64,000 nucleotides of DNA from Impatiens glandulifera (taxonomy: Eukaryota; Streptophyta; Magnoliopsida; Ericales; Balsaminaceae): positions 18,388,484 through 18,452,483 of the forward strand of contig NC_061864.1 of NCBI RefSeq assembly GCF_907164915.1, in the 5' to 3' direction. Of this stretch, positions 48,503 through 59,422 are shown piece by piece; positions within the stretch are counted from its first letter, which is position 1, and every line of letters starts with the position of its first letter. Below the pieces are notes generated by a model. The model searched no databases. It saw only the letters and a program-made list of their open reading frames with translations, and was not told the DNA's origin. Position numbers and translations under genes: made by a program.

Positions 48503-51500
48503 TCAAGCTTGATGCATGTCATGAGAACGGTCAGGAGTAGTACCTTGAGAAGAACCACCATGCTGACTACTATCCTTTACTGAACTCCTCTTAGTTGGAA
48601 CAAGTGGACTGTTCTCTACCAATTCATCCATATATGCTTCTTCTTCTTCTTCCTTTGCTATCTCTTCTCCTTTGAATACCGGATGCACGTATGCATCCTG
48701 AAGATACGCTTTCAAATTCAGCCGAGGTTCTGTTGCCAACTCTAACGTATCCTTAACCATCGCATCCTGAATTGGGAATTTCGTGAATGCAGACTCGAAC
48801 CGACCCTTGCAGAATCTATGGAACCATATTGTCAAAACAGGTAGAGCAATCAAGAATGGTGTTGAATGTGACGCTTCTTTCGCGCTCAACAATCCAAACA
48901 ACAGCACTTGAGATATTAACATGCATATTATTATATGCCTGTGCACGTCTGGCCAGAATCGAGCCCCACTCTCGTACTTTTGATCATACACATTAATGAT
49001 CTGACCCAACCAAAGAGCAGACACAACCATCATGTCATAACAAGTTTTGAATAAAAGAATATATGATAAAATCTAATTTACCTGATGGCGGTAGACAATG
49101 TAGGAAAAGGCAAAGAACACGATGATGAAAGGAAGAAGTATAGGCGTGACTGCTGCATATACCAATCCCAATAGGAAATAGAGCTGTATCCTTGGCTCTG
49201 AAGATGCAAAATCCAAGCTGCCAGCATCCATTGCCTTTTCTCTGTCTCTATCAGTCTTAACAAAGAATGCATTCTGTATGTGGAACATAACTAAAGGACT
49301 CAGCCTAACAATCTCTGCAGCAACTCCAGACCATCCATCAACCATTGTGTATGTTATGAAGAAATTTGCTCTTCTCGGGATTGCTACACCTAGAGTTTTT
49401 GGTATCCTACAAATCAAACAAACAAATCACTCTTATTTATACCATCATCATCTTTTAAATAAATAAATTCATACTTACTTGGATGGAGACTGGTTCAGGA
49501 AAGCTTGGAGCTGATCAAGTGCTGATCCAGTTATCACACTTCCAAGGAAAACATTAACAAGTATGAAAAAGTAATATTTCCCTGCAGACCTCCTCTCCAA
49601 GTTTGATAGTGACGTAAGTCCTTCTATTTTCGACATTGTCATCAAAATAGAAGGGAGTATAATCAGGAATATCTTCAATGCAATGCCTGGAAGAAAACCT
49701 TGAATAAACGATTTTATAATGCTCCTGCAAGCAATTATATAACAACTCGTCATTCACCATTCACTAATTACTACCTTAATGTTATATACACACACATACA
49801 TCTCCATCAATGGTCTGATGAAAGGGAAGACCTTGACAATCCCATCAATGTTGGCTAAAGACTGAACAAATGTGATGGGAATCATGAAGAAGAAGATGAG
49901 GAAAAATAAAGCAACTGCCATCAGCAGCCTTCTGATCGACAGAGAAACATATGGTATCGCCAGATTACTCCAATAAATGTCACGTGGCTCAGGAGCCCAT
50001 TCTGTTAGCCAGATTGTTGGGTTACTTGTTTGCTGAGTTTGAGCACATATGGCTGCTCCCCATCGAGTTCTGAATGAAACAAATGCAGCTGGTATTACTG
50101 CATTTGGATCACTTAGTACCTTCTCTCGTTCTACATCTTCCTGCAAATTGTAACCATTTCTTCATTATCACTTTCTAAACTTCCAAATTTATAACCTAAT
50201 AGTTTATATTTGTGCTAGGTAGACTTACTTCTTCACTCAAACATTTGAGTTCAGACTCATAACGGTCAATTGCATCAACAGGCGTTCCGCAGAGCCCCCA
50301 GACACCTGTCTATACATTGGCTTGATGTGAGACATCTCTAACACACTGGTTTTCTTATTAATGGAAAATAAAATAAAAAAACAGAAAGGCTTAGTGCAGT
50401 CAGACTTTCTGAGGAGAAAAAGTACCTTTATGGTTGGTCTAGTAGAAGGGTTCCTCTCAAACTTGTTTTGGTAATAAGTTAGCCAGTTTAGTAATTTCTT
50501 CTTCTTTTCCACTATCGATGCAAGGAGATTTGCATTATAAACAATCTACAAGACCAGAAACATAAGCTTTGGTACATGAGTGCAATTTCTAAAAACACAA
50601 ATAAAAGTTTTGGTCATTTCCCATGAGATAAATTTGCATTTGTAGTAATGTTTCCAAACATGCAGGTAAGATTTTCCGCATTCAATTTACTTTTAGTTTT
50701 GAGTTGAGATATTGTTATCTTCATTAGCCTAAACCCGAGTGACTCATCTTCCCACAATTCATTTCATGAAAAGTATTAATTTCTATTGCCATCTAATCTA
50801 AAAAACAATGAAGAAGCATTCAAGCTTTGTTATCATAACAAAAGAAATGAACCTGATGTGTAAGGTACTGATCACGATGATTTACACAAAAGAAATGTTC
50901 AACGTGCTCGCTAACAGATTCATCAGGGTCAGGAGGAACATTTCTCACAAGAACCTGCAAAAGTAATCGAAAATACTCATCAACCTAGCTGGTCAAAAGA
51001 TAAATTAAACACATTATAATGGTGTTAATTAGTTTGAGACAAGATATTAATTTGCAAATTGTACTAACTTCAGAATAAACCAATGCAACATATACACCAA
51101 GATTAGATTCAACGTAATTCTCCAATTTGTTAAGCCAACTTACTGTGAAATGATCTGGACGACGACCCTCAGATGCAAGAAAATGTAGTCTCTTATTAGC
51201 TATGATTTTATACTCATTATATAACACATAATAAGTCCAACCTGTGAAAACATATGCCATTAAGATATGGGCCCAAAACCTGAAGAAGAAAAAAAAAATG
51301 TATTTCTTAGTTGCAAACAAGGATCACCAAGTAACAAAATATACATCTACAAGCAACTAAACAAATTGTGTTCTCTAATATTGAGAAATTGTTCTACTGT
51401 GTTCTACATAGATGTTCACCATTGTGTCCTATTGACTTCTTATATGTATTTTCTGGTGCAGATAACGAATTAACAACCTTCTAAGAAAAAACTTCCACAT

Positions 51501-52218
51501 TTAAGGATTAGTTCATACATTTTTAAACAGATGAATAATAGAACATATTGAAATGGTAAGTGTACAGATGTGAAATATGAACCTCACCTGTTGGAACCAG
51601 AAGGCACATTCGATATAGAAAGCTTGTCAACTTTATCGAATGTAATATGATTAATATCCTTGATATTTCCTAATGTTTTCCCGGTCCAATTTATAGGAAT
51701 CAAGACTCCAAAAGCAAGTGCAGTTATTGGAATGAATATTTTTAATCTGTAAATGATTTCAAAATATGTTATTATACAAGAATAAAGCATGTAATAATGT
51801 GTTATTAACCAGTTGAGCTCTTTTTTCTGCTTTAGAAGTTGAATGTAAACTCAATTGCCAGAAATTAGACCATATTAAAAAAGGAAGTCAATGATGAAGC
51901 TCACCCTAGAAGGTAAATCCGAACATACATAGCAGAGTCCAGCCCTGCATGATCTATAAGCTCTGGTTCAGGCATTCTTAAAGCCGCATGCATCCAAGTC
52001 CAAAATTTTATGTATGTTCTGAAGTCCAAGTTAACGAATTTTGATGCAAAAGCTCGGTTGTGTGTTGGACTGCTTCTAATACCCTTCAAATACCATTTTG
52101 GGAAATAAACTCTATCATTGAGTGGCTGAAGTCGTAACATTGAGAAAGCCAGAAGGAAACCAATGGCCGAAAGAATATTAATAGCAGCAGAAAGGCCAAT
52201 ATCCTGGAGGTTTGCCAT
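48503..52218 (-). CDS. OSCA1: OSCA/CSC1-type mechanosensitive cation channel (DUF221 family)
   Basis: Ten coding exons on the minus strand join in frame: 51905-52218, 51588-51746, 51144-51279, 50853-50954, 50426-50545, 50229-50309, 49800-50140, 49479-49724, 49082-49406, 48503-49000; 773 residues, as in OSCA1 channels. These conduct Ca2+ and other cations in response to hyperosmotic or mechanical stress at the plasma membrane. The first membrane helix is at about 8-28. YLLGLKIFIPITALAF, the cytosolic RNVPPDPDES ... VYNANLL segment, SIIKSFIQGFLPGIALKIFLI, SLERRSAGKYYFF, FFITYTMVDGWSG, EPRIQLYFLLGLVYAAVTP and RHQIINVYDQKYES are all family hallmarks. The C-terminal tail is acidic (EEEEE) and Ser-rich. 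A CAG (52232-52234 on the + strand as CTG) before the ATG suggests a 5'-UTR intron. No damaged exon seen. Confidence 0.95.
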
Positions 52219-53170
52219 TTTCTTCCTTCAAAACCGTAGGATCCCTGAGTAATAAAGAAATTTCATAGCTAAATACTGTTAATTAATCGAGTAAAATGGA
52301 TTCATTAAGAGTGACAAATCTCCAAATAATCCAGTTATATCTCATCATCGGCTCATGATATCAAATTTTATTCCACACTTCAAAGACTATGCACATTTTA
52401 TACACATAATCTGATTGAATTCCATAAACTCTAATTTCCAACAACTATGCACATCATAAATGAAAAAAACTAACAGAGAAAAGGTAGCCTCAAGCTGAGA
52501 TAAGATTGTGATTTACTACTTAATCCATACATATATATACCTAAAATGTTGTAATTCACATATTCTTTGAAGCTTATACGCTCATGATTATCTCTACAAG
52601 AGAATCTAAAGTCAGAAAAAATAGGTTTAATCATCTGATTCGATCGAATCCACTGATACATCAATCTATTGTCCTCTTATCTACATCTATGTTATGAATC
52701 AATTTCAAAAGAATAATCGAAAGGTAAAAGAGCCTCACAGTTACGGAATCCTTTAGAAATCCGGAGTATAGAGTATTGAATCTATGAGATACTCAATAGA
52801 TCTACTACTTGGATAATCGGTTCCTTCTTTTCAGCTTCCATTTTGCAGCAGTTCGTGAGAGTGACGAGTGAAGAAGTGATCAACATTATGCTTGTGCTTG
52901 TGTGAGCGTGTATGCGTCTGTCTGTCTCTGTATGTGTGTGTGTGACTGTGTGTGAGAGAAAGAGAATGAAAAAAGGCGGGGAGGAGAAGGGAGGCAAGTG
53001 GCGGTTAGAGAGAAAACATCTCTCTACGCTACAAATCCGTTTTCCAAGATGTAACAGACTTAACCGTCTACAACTTTTTCGAATCATTAAAATTTTAAAT
53101 ACGTTTTCATGCAACATTCTTATTTTTATTATTATTATTATTATTATTTATTTAGTATAATAACTATATA
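52219..53170 (-). promoter_or_regulatory. 5' UTR and promoter region of the OSCA1-type gene
   Basis: On the minus strand the part near 52850-53000 is CT- and CA-rich (a GT/GA run on the + strand, about 52900-52970), as in many plant 5' UTRs. ATTACTCAG at about 52234-52242 would serve as acceptor of a leader intron. Short ATT repeats lie at about 53128-53152. The leader exon border is not fixed. Confidence 0.4.
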
Positions 53171-53593
53171 TTTATATAGGAAGATTCATATATTGAACAA
53201 AAGTTTCATGTCATTTATTCATAAAAAGTCATTCAAGTAACTAATGAAGAAGAAAATTACATTCTTTCAAACCATAAAAATTCAAAATATTGAAATTTTA
53301 ATTTCAATTTCATAAGAATTGACATTAATTACAATTTATAAGTTTTGAAAAACTATATAATTGTAATTCAATCTTAATTCATTTGTTTTGTAAAAAAAAT
53401 ATGATAAAATAATTTTAAAATATATTATTTATTTTATTAAAATATTAGTTTGACACAACTAATTAGAATAACTTAAGGGTTAAGAGATTTTTTAAGTTTT
53501 GATTTTCATTAAAAAAAATATCAATGCAACATGTTAACTTCATATATTATAAACCACATGTTGGTTCGACATTTTAATTTCCTAAATTCAAAA

Positions 53594-53878
53594 ATGAGGA
53601 AAGGCTTATGGTGGATACCTAGGCACCCAGAGACGAGGAAGGGCGTAGTAAGCGACAAAATACTTCGGGGAGTTGAAAATAAGCATAGATCCGAAGATTC
53701 TCAAATAGGTCAACATTCTGCTCATGAATTCATGGGCAGAGAAGAGACAACCTGGCGAACTGAAACATCTTAGTAGCCAGAGGAAAAGAAAGCAAAAGTA
53801 ATTCTCATAGTAGTGCCGAGTGAAATGAGAGCAGCATAAACCGTGAAAACGGAGTTATGAGAGAGCAATACAAGCGTC
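53594..53878 (+). pseudogene. Plastid 23S rRNA 5' fragment in nuclear DNA (NUPT)
   Basis: About 285 bases align by eye with the 5' end of plastid 23S rRNA: GAGGAAAGGCTTAYGGTGGA, CTAGGCACCCAGAGACGAGG, GGGCGTAGTAAGCGAC, GAGACAACCTGGCGAACTGA, TAGTAGCCAGAGGAAAAGAA, TAAACCGTGAAAACGG and GAGAGCAATACAAGCGTC. Most differences are C-to-T or G-to-A changes, often at former CpG or CpNpG sites, plus a small indel near 53713. This is the expected decay of methylated plastid DNA in the nucleus. It is not a working rRNA gene. The 80-codon frame over it is meaningless. The comparison is from memory. Confidence 0.9.
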
Positions 53879-55477
53879 TAATTCTATAAATTCTATTAAT
53901 GCATGAAAATTAGAATGTGAGTAATAAAATTAAATCAAATTCATATAAAATTCAAACATGAATTAGAAGGTGAAATTTGATTCAAATGTATAATTTGAAT
54001 TAATTAATTTAAATTAATTGATTTAAAATGATTGATGACCAATTAATAAAATGTTGTTAATTTTTAGTGTAACTTAAATGAGTTTATTATTATCAATTAT
54101 TTTGATAATTTAATATTATTATTAACAATTGAAAAACCATGTAACCTTAGTATTGCAAAACAAATGTTTTAATTAATTTTGCCAAGCAATTACCCTTAAT
54201 TAAGAATAAATATTGAGACAAATGAAGAAGCAAACAGTGTCAACTATTGCATTAATTGATGATTTAATTAACAATTTATTATTTCAACAATATAAATAAG
54301 CATTCTATTCCACACCATCTTATGTACAATATTATATCATCTTATCATTTCTTATTCTAGAATTCTAAGAGTTATTTCCTCTAGAATTTCGAAAACTCAC
54401 TCCTTATTTTGTGAGTGTTTTTCGAGTTATTGACTCGTTATATTTCCGTTGAAACTCGATGATCGATTCAGATACTTTGTCAAGTTCGATGCGTAGTGAT
54501 TCCAGTGACAGTGTTGAATCACTACTAAATTTGTTGTATTCTGGGAAACAACCATTTACGATAAACTTTAGCACAAGAGAATACGGTAAAAATGTTTTAA
54601 GGAAAATGTGCTAAGCACGTGCCTCAAATCAACTTCTCAATTTGCTGATTTTGCTCTTTGTATATTCTAGTTTGTTTAGTTTATGTGTAACATCATTTTT
54701 CTATATATATTTTTTTAATTTGAAGACAATAATAACAATTTTACTATGTCATGATTTTTTTACTTCTTAAATTAATATATATTCAAAATGTTAATTTACT
54801 AAATAAATAAATAAAAAGACATTGGTTCGATATTTTAACATCCTAAATTTTAAAAAATTAATTATCGATTAAAAACTTTAACTGTGTTTTAAATAATAAA
54901 ATAATAAGTTATTTTGTTTGAAAAATCATAAAAAAAAATTGAAATTACAATTCTAGATCTAAAAATAGTGGAATTGAGAACCATACAATCACTGTATTGT
55001 AATTCATTTTCTTAATATTAAAGGACCTACCTTTGGGTTTGAAAAGATACTATAGCAAAGAATATGAAAGGGATCATGTAGGTGAGTTACATTGCTTTTA
55101 TAAATTTTTCTTCATTTCATAATATAAATATTTTCCATGGATAATTCAAATAAAACTAATTGCATAAAAAACATTCTATTAATAATTATAATTATTACTT
55201 GCACCTTTTAGAAGTAACAATTGTCAATTATCTAGTTATTAAAACATTTAAAGAAGCTCAAGTAATGCATGAGTAACATTACTAAACCTAATCAAATTAA
55301 ACCAAACCCCACATAATCTTGGTGTGTTAGATTACTTCAAAACAAAGATCCTTCCAAACACAACAATAACATATCATAATCTTGTCATGTTACCATGTTT
55401 ATATATTTGTAAATTGGATCACATTAATTTACACAAAAGATAATAAATTTAAAAAATCACCATACACATACAACATC
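53879..55477. other. Repeat-derived intergenic DNA
   Basis: Apart from the LTR-like part, the sequence at 54700-55010 carries words shared with the MITE interiors (TTGGTTCGATATTTTAACAT, AAATAGTGGAATTGA). The same words flank the plastid insertion on its left (53520-53590). This suggests that the plastid and LTR-like pieces lie within an old element. Confidence 0.4.
54240..54640 (+). mobile_element. Possible LTR-like fragment
   Basis: A TATAAATAAG box at about 54291 is followed by a less AT-rich stretch with GTGAGTGTTTTTCGAGTTAT, GAAACTCGATGATCGATTC and TTGTATTCTGGGAAACAACC. This recalls the R/U5 part of plant Copia LTRs. No TG...CA ends, primer-binding site or partner LTR were found. Weak call. 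Confidence 0.3.
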
Positions 55478-55969
55478 ATGATCAAATCAATTTTCTTTTT
55501 CACTTTTCTTACCATAATTCTCACTACCAAAACCACGACTCAACGGCTACCCGGCCTACGTCCATTACCAATTCCTCCAATCACTCCTCGTCCACTATGC
55601 AAATCCCAAATTAATTTAGCCAACCATGCATGTGGATTGCTCCCGTATACTCCACTTCTCCCTGCGTCTTCCTATCCTCCACCACCTCCCCCAAACGACC
55701 CGCCTCGTGATGAATACGAAGATAATGATAGGCGTCGTCGTCATCATCATCATCATGATCGGCATAGGCATAGACATAGGCACCACCACCATGAAACCCC
55801 TACGGAACAGGAATGTTGTAGATGGCTCAAGGAATTGGATAGTGAATGCGTGTGTAGTCTTTTAGTTCATTTGGCTCCCTTTATGATTAGACCATTACAC
55901 GAGTATACTATTACAGTCGAGAATGTTTGCAATGTTACTTATTATTGCCCAAGCGTATTCTTGTCGTGA
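55478..55969 (+). CDS. Secreted eight-cysteine (nsLTP/prolamin-type) protein with His/Arg-rich insert
   Basis: A 163-residue frame starting at the ATG of MIKSIFFF; the frame upstream reaches only a TTG and would destroy the signal peptide (about 1-21). The mature protein has exactly eight Cys in lipid-transfer/hybrid-proline-rich order: C41, C52, C113-C114, C124-x-C126, C151, C157. Between C52 and the CC pair, where the family usually has 12-19 residues, lie about 60: a PYTPLLP/poly-Pro part, an acidic DEYEDND, then RRRRHHHHHDRHRHRHRHHHH (residues 85-105). The His/Arg block could bind metal or an acidic polymer; that is inference. Single exon. A lipid-transfer function is not assured because the long loop disrupts the usual spacing. 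Confidence 0.75.
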   Translation: MIKSIFFFTFLTIILTTKTTTQRLPGLRPLPIPPITPRPLCKSQINLANHACGLLPYTPLLPASSYPPPPPPNDPPRDEYEDNDRRRRHHHHHDRHRHRHRHHHHETPTEQECCRWLKELDSECVCSLLVHLAPFMIRPLHEYTITVENVCNVTYYCPSVFLS

Positions 55970-56439
55970 TTATTCATCACTAGTCCATCTATCTATTTCT
56001 GTTGTTAGAAATATGAACCTCTATCTATTTTGGTTCTATATAAATATTACCAAATAATGAATAAAAGTTTTGCTTACAAACTCTAGCTATTTATGTATTG
56101 TTTTAAGTTGTTTGATATATGTAATTTTCTGTTATATATTATAAAATAAAAAATAAAAATAACTTTACTAGATTCAATTAACAAAAGTCTCTAATATACA
56201 TTCATTAATACCATATATTTAATCAAACAAAATAAACTACAAAACACTTAGGGTGTGTTTGATAGCCCTGGAATTGGCATTGGAATTGGAATTGGAGGGT
56301 CCAATTCCAATTCTTATGTTTGTTAGACACTTTAATATTAAGAATTGGAATTGGAATTAGAATTCCAATGGAATTCAATATAGTGTAATTTGATAGTTCT
56401 CAATTCCTATCTTTTTAGGTCGGAATTGTAATTCCAAAT

Positions 56440-57636
56440 TAACACGTTTTTCATGTTTTTGATATGTTTAACACGTTTTTTCACACATTAAACACGTTTT
56501 ACACGTTTTTAACACGTTTTTTTACACGTTTAACCTATTTTCATATTTTGGCACGTTTAACACATTTTTGGCACGTTTAATACGTTTTTGGCACGTTTAA
56601 CACGTTTTGGCACATTTAACACGTTTTGACACATTTAACACGTTTTTCACGTTCTTGACACGTTTAACACGTTTTTGACATGTTTAACATGATTTTTACG
56701 TTTTTAACACGTTTAACACGTTTTTGGAACGTTTAACACGTTTTTGTCACGTTTTGACACATTTAACACATATTTCACGTCCTTGACATGTTTAACACGT
56801 TTTTGACACATTTAACACGTTTTTCACGTCTTTGACACGTTTAACACGTTTTTGACACGTTTAACATAATTTCACGTTTTTAACACGTTTAACACGTTTT
56901 TGACACGTTTGACACGTTTTTTATGTTTTGGCACATTTTGCACGTTTTGGCACGTTTAACAAGTTTTTCACATATTTAACACGTTTTCACGTTTTTGACA
57001 CATGTAACACGTTTTTTTTTACGTTTTTGACATGTTTAACGCGTTTTCACGTTTTTGACATATTTAACACGTTTTTTTTTTACGTTTTTGACACGTTTAC
57101 CACATTTTTGACACGTTTTGGCACGTTTAACAAGTTTTTCACATATTTAACATGTTTTTGACACGTTTAACATGTTTTCACGTTTTTGACACATTTAACA
57201 CATTTTTTTACGTTTTTGATATGTTTACCACATTTTTGACACGTTTAACACGTTTTGGCACGTTTAACAAGTTTTTCACATGTTTAACACTTTTTGACAC
57301 GTTTAACACGTTTTCACGTTTTTGACACATTTAACACATTTTTTACGTTTTTGACACGTTTAACATGTTTTTACGTTTTTAACACATTTAACACTTTTTT
57401 TACGTTTTTGACACGTTTACCACATTTTTGACACGTTTAACACGTTTTTCACGATTTGGCATGTTTAACACATTTTTCACATGTTTGGAACGTTTAACAC
57501 GTTTTTGACACGTTTTCATGTTTTTTAACACGTTTAAAACGTTTTTAACACGTTGACACGTTTCACATGTTTTTACATTTTTGACACGTTTGACACATTT
57601 TTAACACATTTAACACGTTTAACACGTTTTAACACG
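56440..57636 (+). repeat. Left array: (T)nGACACGTTTAACACG degenerate tandem repeat
   Basis: Dozens of irregular units of about 10-20 bases built on CACGTTT and TTTAACACG. Frequent single-base changes (CACG to CATG or CACA) are of the CpG-decay type. The Phe/His/Val repeats it encodes are artefacts. Confidence 0.9.
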
Positions 57637-58505
57637 TGAAAAACGTGTTAAAACGTGTGAAAAACGTGAAAAACATGTGAAAATGTGTGAAAAACGTGAA
57701 AACATGTGAAAAACATGTGAAAAACGTGTTAAAACGTGTAAAAAACGTGAAAACGTGTGAAAAACATGTGAAAAACGTGTTAAAACGTGTAAAAAACGTG
57801 AAAACGTTTGAAAACGTGAAAAACGTGTGAAAAACGTGAAAAACGTGAAAACGTGAAAAACATGTGAATAATGTGTGAAAAACGTGAAAAACGTGTTGTA
57901 ATGTGTGAAAAACGTGAAAACGTATTAAAACGTGTAAAAACATGAAAACGTGTGAAAACGTGAAAAACGTGTGAAAAACGTGAAAAACATGTGAAAACAT
58001 GAAAAACGTTTAAAAAACGTGAAAACATGAAAAACGTGAAAACGTGAAAAACGCGTGAAAAATGTGTGAAAACGTGAAAAACGTGTGACAAACGTGTGAA
58101 AAACGTGTAAAAAACGTGAAAACGTTTGAAAACGTGAAAAACGTGTTAAAACGTGTGAAAAACGTGAAAAACTTGTTAAAACGTGTGAAGAACGTGAAAA
58201 CGTGAAAACGTGTGAATAATGTGTGAAAAACGTGAAAAACGTGTTGTAATGTGTGAAAAACGTGAAAACGTATTAAAACGTGTAAAAAAACGTGAAAACG
58301 TGTGAAAACGTGAAAAACGTGAAAAACATGTGAAAAACGTGAAAAACGTTTGAAAAACGTGAAAAACGTGTGAAAAATGTGAAAAACGTGTTAAAACGTG
58401 TGAAAAACGTGAAAAATGTGTGAAAATATGAAAAACGTGTTAAAACGTGTGAAAAACGTGAAAAACGTGTGAAAATGTCAAAAACGTATTAAACGTGCCA
58501 AAACG
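57637..58505 (+). repeat. Right array: GTGAAAAACGTGT degenerate tandem repeat
   Basis: Units of about 10-13 bases (GTGAAAAACGTGTGAAAAAC, with TTAAAACGTG variants). They are broadly complementary to the left array but have their own unit structure. Longer copies recur: two nearly equal segments with GTGAATAATGTGTGAAAAAC start near 57863 and 58212, about 350 bases apart. Confidence 0.9.
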
Positions 58506-58745
58506 TGAAAATATATTTTAAAAGTTAACATTTTGAACCGATATTTTATTTTACAAACATTGGAATTAGAATTGAATTACAATTCTATCATTTTCCCAAA
58601 CATAGGAATTGGAATTGAATTAAAATTTTATCATTTTTCCAAACATAGGAATTGAATTGTAATTCAATGCCAATTCTCATGGAATTGGAATTAGAATTCC
58701 AATGCCAATTCCAATTCCAATTTCCCATCATCAAACACACCCTTA

Positions 58746-59422
58746 TCTAACAACATTTTCAAACAAAAAAAAATTAAGTTGTATATTTGGAAAAAATTAT
58801 ACATCATATTTTAATAAATATATTAATGAGTGTTTTCGATTATTTGAATAGACTCTATCTAAACATAATATATTATATCAAAATTCTATATCCAACAAAT
58901 TATATGTTTTTTTGGTTCAGTTGACGGTTTAGATCAATTCCAATATTCACCCTAAATTTATTTTTTAATATATATATATATATATATGAAAAATAATAAC
59001 AAATCATTAAATGAGTTAATTGATCTGCAATAATAAAAAAAAAAAACTAGTTCGACAACTCCTTAATAATAAATAATATTGAACCAAATTAGATTATATT
59101 AAACTATTTATTAAGGTAGCATAAGTGAGAATTAGAACGCTCATTAATATTGATTTTTTTAAATGAATATATATATTATTGGGCCACTTTATCTGGTGGT
59201 ACAGATCCGAACTCTGTTTGGGCTAATCAGAAAGCCCACTATTAAAGTAGAGGGTTTTTCTAAGATGAAGACGACGTCGTTTGCTGAATCCATTCAGCTG
59301 CAGCCTTGTAGTCTACACTGCGCTTTCCTTTTAAAAGCCCAGTTGAGATTTCTCCTTCCCCGGCTGCCGGCGTTGGCTTAGAAAGGTCTAGGGCGTCGAT
59401 CTTCTTCCTTCCGCCGTCGACA
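58746..59422. other. Intergenic DNA and SmD1 promoter/leader
   Basis: AT-rich up to about 59160, with (TA)n at 58970-58987. TGGGCC, GGGCTAATC and AAAGCCCA motifs at about 59178-59245 are typical of promoters of plant growth-related housekeeping genes. 59260-59422 would be the 5' UTR. Confidence 0.45.

Larger units (their letters stand above)
56251..58742. mobile_element. 2.5-kb foldback Harbinger-like element with satellite-like interior
   Basis: Flanked by TTA duplications (56248-56250 and 58743-58745). The ends are inverted repeats: GGGTGTGTTTGAT then AATTGGCATTGG/AATTGGAATTGG words at the left, and the same on the minus strand at the right. These mark a Tourist/PIF-Harbinger-type non-autonomous element. 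Its interior consists of two opposed arrays. 56440-57635 has T-rich units like TTTTTGACACGTTTAACACG; 57644-58505 has A-rich units like GTGAAAAACGTGTGAAAAAC. They meet at a near-perfect hairpin (57622-57636 / 57644-57658, 15 of 15 bases, 7-base loop). The GTTCAAAATGTTAACTTTT word near the right end ties it to MITE interiors elsewhere in the window. No real coding frame. Confidence 0.85.

Noticed and set aside
53531..53773. 80-codon open frame
   Set aside because: Runs over the plastid 23S rRNA fragment; rRNA sequence, not protein-coding.
53594..53878. Functional rRNA gene
   Set aside because: Only the first part of 23S is present and it carries many transitions.
55382..55477. N-terminal extension of the eight-cysteine protein
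   Set aside because: Begins with TTG and would bury the signal peptide that follows the ATG at 55478.
56928..57161. Open frame with Phe/Thr/His-rich repeats
   Set aside because: Translation of the degenerate CACGTTTTTGACACG array; no start context, no family features.
57629..58091. Two long minus-strand frames rich in FHVF/FTFF
   Set aside because: Artefact of the GTGAAAAACGTGT array lacking stops on that strand.
56440..58505. CRISPR-like regular repeats
   Set aside because: Units are contiguous, degenerate and without unique spacers; the window is a plant nuclear genome.
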